DNA from: Strongyloides papillosus
Lineage: Eukaryota > Nematoda > Chromadorea > Rhabditida > Strongyloididae
Direction: 5' to 3'
DNA: 64,000 bases
Assembly: GCA_005656395.1 (NCBI GenBank)
Contig: SRSI01000068.1
Coordinates: forward strand, 1,054,001-1,118,000
Positions 47,875 through 55,998 of this stretch are shown one piece after another. Positions within the stretch are counted from its first letter, which is position 1, and each line of letters begins with the position of its first letter. A program made the position numbers and the translations under genes. Below the pieces are notes generated by a model. It did no database searches. It was not told the origin of the DNA and saw only the letters and a list, made by a program, of their open reading frames with translations.

Positions 47875-48877
47875 AGAAATATTTCTTTTTCGAAATTTAA
47901 CCTCTGTAAATAGACAAATTCAAATAGAAGGCACAGGAAATAAAGGATGACATTGTATACTACACAAAACTGTTTACCAATCTCTCGTTGTGAGAGAAAA
48001 GGGTTAATGGTCACTTAAAAAGTACATTATTTTTGATTGTTGATATTTTAGTCGGCCTTAATGTTTGTCCAATTTTTTTTTTGCTTAAAAAGAAGGCTTA
48101 TAAATGATATCTTTTTTCATTGATCACTAAAGTCCTTAATTATCTTTTGTTTTTAGTAAATGTAATATAATTAAAATACTTCCGACCAGTTTATCACCAA
48201 CTAACTTTACTTAAAAGATCCCTAAATAGAAGGAATATGATTTTTGTTCTAACATAGGTAAAAAAATAACTTTTTTTTTTCTAAAGATTTGCAAAAGTTA
48301 TAAACACTTCCCATTTAATGAAAAGGTAGATAACGTTTGTGGATACAAACAAACGTAATGTATTATAAATAAAAACAACCAGGAAAAAGAGATTGGTGGA
48401 AAAGTGAAACCAAAGCAGCAAACTAAAAGTACCAAGTATAAATATATTTAAATAACATTTTACTATAATTTTAAAAGTGCCCCTTCTGTAATTTATATAC
48501 AATTAAAAATAATAAGAGAAATAAATTAATGACATTCCTTAGTGGAAAGAGTATAAACTTTATTGGAGGACTTTAAAAAATACACAACTGGTGAATTAAA
48601 AAACTATAATTAACGTTAAAATTACGAAGGAAGTCGTACAGACTTATTAGTATAAAGAACCCGTTGAAACAATGAAAAAAAAGTCTTTTAAATGTTCTGG
48701 GATTACGAAATAACACAACATACGTTAAAAAATTTACGAAAATAAAACACATTTCCGTACTGCATGATTTACATCATAGGATCGGGAATACGAGCTCAAA
48801 AAAACACACTTCTACTATGCAATTAATAGAAGATTGTTAATTTACCTACAGGCAACCCGGCTTTGTGGTGTTGGGGT
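47875..48877. other. Intergenic region
   Basis: About 1 kb. It holds the pbs-2 upstream region (TTTACAG acceptor ending at 47904) and otherwise A/T-rich filler. A 73-codon hydrophobic minus ORF at 48281-48502 starts at TTG and has no support. Confidence 0.45.
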
Positions 48878-48947
48878 AATACATCCTTTGCCTGACATCA
48901 TTTAAATGGTAGATTGTGTACCATTTAACTGAATGTCAGTATGTATT
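48878..48947 (+). ncRNA. Candidate pre-miRNA-like hairpin
   Basis: Arms 48893-48911 and 48919-48938 pair over 18 positions with one mismatch and one bulge around a 7-nt loop. The stem resumes after an asymmetric internal loop with AATACAT (48878-48884) against ATGTATT (48941-48947). The total is about 70 nt, the size of a pre-miRNA, in a locally GC-richer patch. No known miRNA is recognised, and strand and expression are unknown; a transposon end or chance fold is possible. Confidence 0.35.
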
Positions 48948-48952
48948 TTTGT

Positions 48953-48998
48953 GTGTTAACTATAGGTAATTATTCTATTAGATGTACATAGTTAACAC
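48953..48998. repeat. Perfect 11-bp inverted repeat
   Basis: GTGTTAACTAT at 48953-48963 is repeated inverted as ATAGTTAACAC at 48988-48998, with a 24-nt spacer. The same GTGTT/AACAC half-site recurs at 50597-50704. Confidence 0.6.
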
Positions 48999-49073
48999 TT
49001 TTTTTGTTATCTAACAATAAACAGACTGTATCGTGACTGAGAAATTGCATGGAATTCACTCATTTTTAAAGCG

Positions 49074-49388
49074 ATGTTGGGAATTGTCGACCTTTTATTA
49101 AGTATATATATGATATGTTTCGCAAGTTTTTTCATTATGGATGAGTGTATTACAATGACCAGCGATCATCAAATTGCTGGTATTGAAATTTTTATGAAAG
49201 AACACTTTTACCGCCACCTAATTCAAATGATAGTGGTATCCCGTTCTTTTCCTAATGACAAAATGCCTGCATTAAGAAAAATAATTGGTACTGGCTATGC
49301 AAGAATTGACTTATCTAGATGTTTGACTGTTTCACGTATCAGTCCTCCTCAACGTCCAGAAAATTTGTATAGACCATTTAGAGGATAA
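49074..49388 (+). CDS. Small secreted or membrane-tethered protein, unknown
   Basis: A 104-residue intronless reading with a hydrophobic N-terminus (IVDLLLSIYMICFASFFIM) that could be a signal peptide or anchor. The remainder is mixed and ends in PPQRPENLYRPFRG. The closing Gly preceded by Arg-Pro-Phe-Arg invites comparison with amidated neuropeptides, but there are no clear dibasic cleavage sites, so this is speculation. No trans-splice acceptor is obvious upstream. Its stop codon lies inside the first unit of a 34-bp tandem repeat. It could be a non-coding reading. Confidence 0.4.
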   Translation: MLGIVDLLLSIYMICFASFFIMDECITMTSDHQIAGIEIFMKEHFYRHLIQMIVVSRSFPNDKMPALRKIIGTGYARIDLSRCLTVSRISPPQRPENLYRPFRG

Positions 49389-49466
49389 GCTGGTAAAACT
49401 TAATGTTTCTTTAAATAGATAAGCCGGTAAAACTTAATGTTTCTTTAAATAGATAAACTGGTAGAA
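49384..49466. repeat. 34-bp direct tandem repeat, about 2.4 copies
   Basis: Units start at 49384, 49418 and 49452, each beginning GATAAGCTGG or a one-base variant (GATAAGCCGG, GATAAACTGG). The first two units differ at one position; the third is partial and diverges. The first unit contains the stop codon of the preceding ORF. Confidence 0.9.
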
Positions 49467-51307
49467 CAACGTTTTTATAATCTCATGTTAATTTTGTCAA
49501 TATTTTTTTTTTTAAAAATAATTTTTAAATTGTTGTTCTTTTTTTTAATAAAGTGTGATAGTGTAAAAAAAATTCTTAATAATAATAAACAAAAAGCCAA
49601 AAATTATAATTTAACCACACAAAGCATTAATAATTAAAAATATATTTTTAGTATTTGTTCTTATATTAAGTTTAATATGTAGAAGATATTTTTTACCATA
49701 GATAAAAATGCATATAATATTATAACTTTTCATAAATTTAAGTTTTTAAATAGGACCATTAAAAGTCATTTGAAAATAATAGTCTGGCACTAAGTCAAAT
49801 TGGTTTATAATGTCAAAAAATGTCTTATATCCTGGCCTTTTTTCTATGTCATTATACCTGTCTTTTTATAGTAGTTCATGTACGCATATACACATGCATA
49901 TACAAATTGCCGGTTTTTTTTTATTGTTAATAAGTACGTTTCCCCAAAAATAATTATTTATATATATTCATTTTAGCCCAATTTTCCATAGTTTTTTTTG
50001 GCAAAGGTAAGTTATTAATATTATTTTATATGATCTAATAGTTCATTTTTTGCAGATTCTCTTAATGTACCGGGTTTATTATCTGGAAGGGTTAGTTTTT
50101 GCATGTAAAAATAATTTACTTTATTTTTTAGTTAATTCCAACATCTCTGGGTCAATTGGCACTATAAGGGCTATATTTAACAAAGGTTAGTCGTCGTATT
50201 TATTTATTATTATTTGGTAATTTATTTTTTATAGTCTACTTTACATTACTCCAGTTCTATTGTTTTAGAAGGTTGGTTTAAAATGCTGTATCACTTTAAT
50301 TTATCTTTTTAGAATGTAATCTTTTATTTTTAATAGATATTTCCCACCTTATGCAGTTCTGTTAATTTAAAATGGTCAGTTTTATATCTACAATTACTTT
50401 AATTTTACTTTTTAGTTTGCTTATAATATGTTCAGGGTTTTATTATTCACTAGTACGGTATATGTATGGATAGGAGATGTTTTTACTTATTATCGTATAT
50501 GTTGTTTTGTTATTTTGTCGTCTTCTTTAAAAAATAAACTTTTTTGCTAATAATATGTCACTTTTTTGTAATAACAGGTATCTTGGACAGTTCATGGTGT
50601 TGCTAACACAAAATGGCAGTAAATTATGTGTTGATAACACGATTTTTGTGTTGCTAACCACATTTAAGGGTCAGTGAGGAGATGGATTACTATAGAGTGT
50701 TAACTGTCGGCATACTAAATTGGAGTGTTATTTAAAACATACGCCTCACTGCCAGGTAATTGTCACCATCCTAAAACACCCAAAAAACGACAAGTCGGGA
50801 AATGTCATATTATTCTTTATAATTTTTACCGCAATTTTTAGTAACACTTTACTGAAGTTGTACTACCACGGCATCCCAGACAATGGAAAAAAGAATCTCT
50901 TTTAGCCGAAATATCTAACGTTCCAAAAATTTATGTGCACTATGAGTAATTAATTAATTTAAAATGCTTTGTTTGGTATTTAGATGCATTATAATGCTTC
51001 CTTTATGTATCCATTAAAATTGCTTTAAGATATTTGAAAGAAAGTCCTTTATTTGATTGTTATTGTTCTTTGTTGTGGTAGTTGCTAGTTATTTCAAGAT
51101 ACGGAAAAAGGATTTAAGGCATATACTTTTTAGAGATTGTCCTTTTGTTGTTACTTTATTGGCGCATAATTTTTGCATATATAATTGTGGAGTAAGGTTA
51201 AATCCTAAGATTTTTAGTTTTTATTTAATTAAAGTTCTTTATTTGCAGGTATTATTTAGGTAACATACGGTTTTTTTTCTGGTTAGTTCATTTTTCAATC
51301 TACAAAA
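49467..51307. other. Segment with exon-like ladder and palindrome cluster, no clear gene
   Basis: Plus-strand segments 49977-50006, 50056-50090, 50132-50185, 50235-50271 and 50337-50374 are each bounded by TTTTAG/TGCAG-like acceptors and GTAAGT/GTTAGT/GTTGGT/GTCAGT donors, with 40-65 nt gaps. Joined in one frame the first three read QFSIVFFGKDSLNVPGLLSG onward to a stop in the third. No ATG-led frame runs through all of them, so this may be a non-coding spliced RNA, a decayed gene or chance. Downstream, 50597-50704 holds repeated GTGTT-N-AACAC motifs. Confidence 0.35.
50597..50704. repeat. Cluster of GTGTT-NN-TAACAC palindromes
   Basis: GTGTTGCTAACAC at 50597-50609, GTGTTGATAACAC at 50628-50640, GTGTTGCTAAC at 50648-50658 and GTGTTAAC at 50697-50704. 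The first two are near-perfect palindromes, spaced 31 nt; the cluster could be binding sites for a dimeric factor. Confidence 0.6.
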
Positions 51308-52919
51308 ATGGATGAGGAGAAACTGTTTTTTGATGTGATCAAGCAAGAGCATATATTGGGAAGAATTATGGACTCTCTATCTCTTAGAGATAGTTATAAT
51401 TTCAGTATAACATGTAGGAATGCTCTTGAATCAACTAAATGTATTAAGAAGAAAGGATCTATTCGATTTGATGATGAAGGGTACAAAGTCAATTTGTTCA
51501 TAAGATCTCCAAACGATATAAATGTTTCCAGAATCGAGTATATTGAATTTCGCAGTAACTTGTCATGCCCAGTTAGTAGGCTCGATGTAACAATAGATTT
51601 TAACGAGGAGGAACCAACTCAAGATATTATGAAAGGTATTGGAGAGAAGTTAAATGAACTTTTAATGGTAAACCAAACTATTCAAAAGTTGAATCTCCAT
51701 TTTGAAATAAATTTTTCCTGTGACTATCATATTGGGAATTTGATAAATGAAATAATGAGTGACAATTTTTCGAGATTGGAGATTTCCATTTTTATTAGTT
51801 CATGGGTCGATATGGGTAAATTTAATATTCCAAGTATAAGTGATAAGATCTTTGATGGATTTAAAAATTTAAAAGAAATAGAAATGGAGATGGAAAGTTC
51901 CAATTCCAACGGTATATTTAATAAGTTAGTCGATGCTGCCGCTAACATAAAGGGAGCTATCATTGAGACCTCGTTGAGTATGTTTTGATACTAGTTTATT
52001 AATACTATTATTTTTAGAGCATGATAAACAACTTGAACTCCCGTATTATATTTTGGATAAACATGTTTTCTTGTCAATTGTTAAGTCCGAATATGATTTA
52101 TCTGATTTAAATTTGTGGTTTAGCAATTTGGACGTATCGCAATTTTCTTGGATCCAAAAATTGTGTATAAATGTAAGATCTTTGGTTGATTTACGTAAAT
52201 TTTCAAACTATTTGTCTCACATGACAAATCTTGAGTGGTTACGAGTTGTATTTTACATTGATGAAATTAAATTTGAAGAGAACAATAATGAGGAATTGGG
52301 ATTATATACCTCGTCAAAGCACCTTACAAAATTAAGAACAATGAAAGTTGAATTTTACAACAACGTTTCACTTTACAATGAGGACAATATTATTAAGAAT
52401 GGCGGTTCTTTTGAGGCTTTAAGTAAACCACGTATAATGGAAAATGAAAAAATGGGAGAAAGCAAGATATTTTACACTACCGAGATGTTAAATTTTCTGA
52501 GTACAATTCCAAGTTGCTTAGAAGGATTGTACTTTTACAAAGTTCCTCTACTGACTTGTAAAATGACAACTTTACTAAATTTCTATTTCCCAAATTTAGT
52601 ATTTCTGTATTTGGATATGATTCCCATAACAGAACAAGAATGTTTGAGAAATTTAAAGAATCTTAAATATTACGTCTCCCGTCTGGTAAATGGTCTGGAG
52701 TTACCAAGAAGTATTAGAGCATCTATGGTTAAACCTGGTAGTAATTGGTGTTCCAAAGTTGATAGTAGACAAATAATTGACAGATGTTGTGAATACTACA
52801 GAGATTCGGGTATCTTTACAAAGGAATTTGCGGTAGATGGTAGCATTAAAGGAAGAATATTTCTTAATTATTTTCATGATTTATTCAGTTTTAAAAGCTA
52901 CATTGATAGTGTGCATTGA
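51308..52919 (+). CDS. F-box/LRR-like protein (paralog of the gene at 24773-26386)
   Basis: Exon 1 is 51308-51977 and exon 2 is 52018-52919 (GTATGT...TTTTTAG, phase 1), giving 523 residues. The N-terminus (EHILGRIMDSLSLRDSYNFSITCRNAL) is F-box-like, as expected of a Skp1-binding adaptor, and the rest is made of irregular leucine-rich repeats (FDGFKNLKEIEMEME; MTNLEWLRVVFYIDE; FPNLVFLYLDMIPI). Length and layout match the minus-strand gene 25 kb away, though only this copy has an intron. The family seems to be lineage-expanded and fast evolving. Ubiquitin-ligase function is inferred from the family only. Confidence 0.72.
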
Positions 52920-53296
52920 TAGATGGGTATATATTATAAGTATTATTGCTACTAGATCTCCCATTTTAATTTTTTCTTGTAAATTTTATAAATAAACTAA
53001 CATTAAAGTATTTCCTTGATTAGATTTTTTTTGTGTATTTAAGAAAGATGACGAAAATTACATAGTATTTAATTCATTTATTGAAAATAAACATTTCAAA
53101 AAATAAACAAAGAGTCTTCTGGTTTCTATGAACACGTGACTCTACTTAAAAAAAAAGAATTTTGCACCAAATGATATAATTATTTTATTTTTAAAACAAT
53201 AAAAAATCGTATATATAATAGGTTAGTTAAAATTTGTATATAATATTTAATATAGAAAAGTTGGCCTATCCATTTTAAGACCACACTCCATAGTTA
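52920..53296. other. Intergenic, convergent 3' flanks
   Basis: About 0.4 kb between the stops of the F-box-like gene (+) and the defensin-like gene (-). An AATAAA signal occurs near 52990 in 'tataaataaactaac'. Nothing else seen. Confidence 0.5.
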
Positions 53297-53545
53297 TCAT
53301 GACATTATTGAATTATAATCATCTTTTGACAGGCATATACATGTTTGGTAAAGAAAAAAAGAGCTAGCCTGGCAAATTCCACTATAAAATCCTTTTAAAT
53401 AACAATATCGTACACATTGATAATTTGTATCAAATATAGTACCACAAATAAATTTTTCATAATTTCCTTCTAGTTCTCCTGATGTATGTAGAAGAAAATT
53501 TGACAATAAAGAAATCAAATAAAAAATAATTTTGATTTTTTTCAT
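53297..53545 (-). CDS. CSalphabeta defensin-like secreted peptide
   Basis: An intronless 82-residue reading starting at the ATG at 53545. A signal peptide (IKIIFYLISLLSNFLLHTSG) is followed by a short acidic segment and six cysteines in the order C...C-V-R-Y-C...G-I-C...C-I-C. CxxxC, GxC and CxC are the three hallmarks of the cysteine-stabilised alpha-beta fold shared by defensins and drosomycin-like peptides. An antimicrobial or effector role is plausible but unproven. The mature peptide is only weakly basic, unlike many defensins. Confidence 0.6.
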   Translation of the reverse strand: MKKIKIIFYLISLLSNFLLHTSGELEGNYEKFICGTIFDTNYQCVRYCYLKGFYSGICQASSFFLYQTCICLSKDDYNSIMS

Positions 53546-53850
53546 TTGTAATTGCAATTGAATGATGTTGTATTGCTGGTAGGTATATTTATACAGTTTT
53601 ATGCCGTTAAAAATTGCATGATGTTTTTAAAATTTAAAATTCTAATACCACAAATTTCTAACAAATGATTTTTATATGGAAAATTTACTGTTATTCAGTG
53701 TTAGTATGCGAAATTATGAAAATTTCAGGTAAAAATAACTATATTCAATATTGATAATAATAGACATATTATTCGAATTTTACTATAATTTTAGAAGATA
53801 TTAACTAAAAAAATTTCTCATTTTTATATTTTTTTATCATCCTTCGAAAT
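53546..53850. promoter_or_regulatory. Divergent upstream region
   Basis: About 305 bp between the starts of the defensin-like gene (-) and the pseudokinase gene (+). An ATTTTAG acceptor ends at 53794 upstream of the kinase ATG. No promoter motif recognised. Confidence 0.35.
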
Positions 53851-55188
53851 ATGGCTTCGAATACAAACGAATGTTTCTTAGAAGAACAATTGCTCCTTCC
53901 TCAGAATATTTCAAATGAGTGCCATACAAATAAGTTTATGATTAAAGAGTCTATAAAAGATTCCCCTTTCGGATACATTTATAAAGGATCAGAATTTAAT
54001 CAAAAAAGGGATATTATACTTAAATTTATTTCAAAAAACGGTTATTTAATGGCACGGGAGATATCGCAATTAATATCCACATGGAACGACGATAAAGCAA
54101 AAATTAGCTCTCCAGCCGGGAATGCTAAGCCAAACAAAAATATGTTCCTTGATATTTTGGAGGTTCAATGGAATAATGAAGCCAAAAATTGTTTTATGGT
54201 TATGGGGAAAAAACTGAATAACCTCGTCGATCTTGTGGGAAAAGTAAGTAAATACGATGGATGGAAAGGTTTTTATTATTTTGGTTTGAAAACATTGGCA
54301 TATTTGCATCAACAAGGAGTTATCGTCAACAATTTAAAAACAACATCTTTTTGGTACGCCCCTTCCGGAGACAAGGGTAGTTATGAGAATGAATATGATA
54401 AGGTTTTCATTGCCGATTACGAGTTTTGGTGCAGATTTGAAGATGAAAATAAAACTTGCGTATTGGATCCACAAATACTTGAGCTTTCCAAACAAAGATT
54501 AAATAGCCGCCCCTTGAGTCTTACATATTGTTCACTTAGCCGTCAAAAAGGGGAACCTGGATGTGCTAAATCCGATTATGAAAGTCTTTTCTATGTATAT
54601 TTGGAATTAATTAATGGAAAATTGCCTTGGAGTACCTTTCCCAATAATGAAGTTTTGGTGCGTAACGGAAAAACAGCAATGAGGACACCTTCATATCGTG
54701 AATTTGGGAATTTGGATACACGTCTATATGATATATTGTATATAATAGACAGAATGTCACCCCATAAAGTCCCAAATATTTCAAAATTATATAATAAATT
54801 TGTTGGTATCGTCAAAACTGTATCTATTCAGGGACAACCTCAAAATGCGGATGAAAATAATTATTTCATGGTAAAAGTTAATGCTATTAAAGCATCAAAA
54901 TTTACAAAGGAAGAGCCGTTGCTGATAGATTATTATGGTAAACAAAATGAAATATTGAAAAAAAAACCTAGATGTGTACTACTTGAAGAAAAAAAATCGA
55001 GATTGAAAAATCCATATGAGCATGAGGTAATTAATGACCCCTTTGAGGAGAAATTAAAAATTTTAAACAATAGAAGAATTAATGACCTAAAAAATGTTTA
55101 TATAAATCGGGAGAAACCAAAATCGCGACCAGATGTTTCTACAACGGATATCGATACAAATTTACTTCAAACAAAAACAATTGGATAG
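53851..55188 (+). CDS. CK1/TTBK-family pseudokinase
   Basis: An intronless 445-residue protein with a kinase fold of the casein kinase 1 / tau-tubulin kinase-like group that is much expanded in nematodes. The glycine-rich loop area (SPFGYIYKG), ATP-anchoring Lys58 (IILKFI) and helix-C Glu70 are present. The catalytic loop reads VNNLKTTSF at 159-167 where HRD-x-K-x-x-N is expected, so the catalytic Asp is Asn161; the DFG motif reads DYE at 189-191. The CK1-like DYESLFY segment that follows the activation region is intact. It is therefore very probably inactive and may be a scaffold. The last 120 residues are a charged, Lys-rich tail. Confidence 0.85.
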   Translation: MASNTNECFLEEQLLLPQNISNECHTNKFMIKESIKDSPFGYIYKGSEFNQKRDIILKFISKNGYLMAREISQLISTWNDDKAKISSPAGNAKPNKNMFLDILEVQWNNEAKNCFMVMGKKLNNLVDLVGKVSKYDGWKGFYYFGLKTLAYLHQQGVIVNNLKTTSFWYAPSGDKGSYENEYDKVFIADYEFWCRFEDENKTCVLDPQILELSKQRLNSRPLSLTYCSLSRQKGEPGCAKSDYESLFYVYLELINGKLPWSTFPNNEVLVRNGKTAMRTPSYREFGNLDTRLYDILYIIDRMSPHKVPNISKLYNKFVGIVKTVSIQGQPQNADENNYFMVKVNAIKASKFTKEEPLLIDYYGKQNEILKKKPRCVLLEEKKSRLKNPYEHEVINDPFEEKLKILNNRRINDLKNVYINREKPKSRPDVSTTDIDTNLLQTKTIG

Positions 55189-55998
55189 TGAATACATATA
55201 TAATTTATTAATATTTAATGTGAATAATTTAATTTTAATAGCATCTACATAATTTCTAATGATAAATAACAAAATGATATATATTCTTACAAAACTAGTG
55301 AATATTACTATAATAAACTTTTATTTATTTATAACACTGTCTATTTGATATATAAATCATGTACTTTCAAAAAACACATTTTCGACATAAATAATTTTGA
55401 AATTTGTAAAATTAATCCTCATTTTATGAATGACTTTACTATTGTGAAGAGTCATATTCACAAGGATATGTTTACACTTTTTTGTAATAATTTGTAAAGT
55501 CTATCAAGAGCGCTCTAAAAATACTGTCGTCAAATTATCAAGGAGGGTGCCATCATAAATGGAAATGATTTTCTGGACTAATTAATACCAACCTAAATGT
55601 TTGGAAAATTGCCTCTTTGTGACACTTTCTTTAAAATCATCATTTTGCAAATGTATTTAATGTTAATTTGATCGCTTGTCATCATTTTATTTGTATATTA
55701 AGCATAGTAGATTTTTAATGAAGTAAGAAGATTTTGTCATGGGTATGTGAATATCTACCAGACTGCTTATAAACCATTGACCTAATTTCTTATGTTCCGA
55801 GGATGGCTCGTATAACTTATACTGTTTGAAGACTTCAGGATTGAAGCTTTTTAATGTTATTTGGAAATTTGAATATACCTTTCTGTGACGTTAAACAAAG
55901 AGATATTTTTTGTCCCGTAGCTCTAGGCGTTATTTTATAGTTATCCATTTCTTAATTTTTATTCACTTAATTATATAATTATTTTCTTCAGATTGTAA
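55189..55998. other. Intergenic region
   Basis: About 0.8 kb. It has a 10-bp palindrome AGAGCGCTCT near 55508-55517 and a 13-bp palindrome GTATAACTTATAC near 55811-55823. A TCTTCAG acceptor ends at 55991, before the RecQ ATG. Confidence 0.45.

Noticed and set aside
48281..48502. 73-codon minus-strand hydrophobic ORF
   Set aside because: Starts at TTG, no ATG, no motif or splice context.
50669..50757. CAGTGAGG/CCTCACTG stem with about 60-nt loop as a second miRNA candidate
   Set aside because: Only eight base pairs form and the inner arms do not pair, so it does not meet pre-miRNA shape.
48838..50770. DNA transposon with terminal inverted repeats spanning the odd segment
   Set aside because: Comparing the two ends gave only weak similarity, no transposase ORF and no clear target-site duplication.
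55780..55860. Possible structured RNA (snRNA or snoRNA-like GC-richer patch)
   Set aside because: No C/D or H/ACA boxes and no known snRNA motif; only a short palindrome is present.
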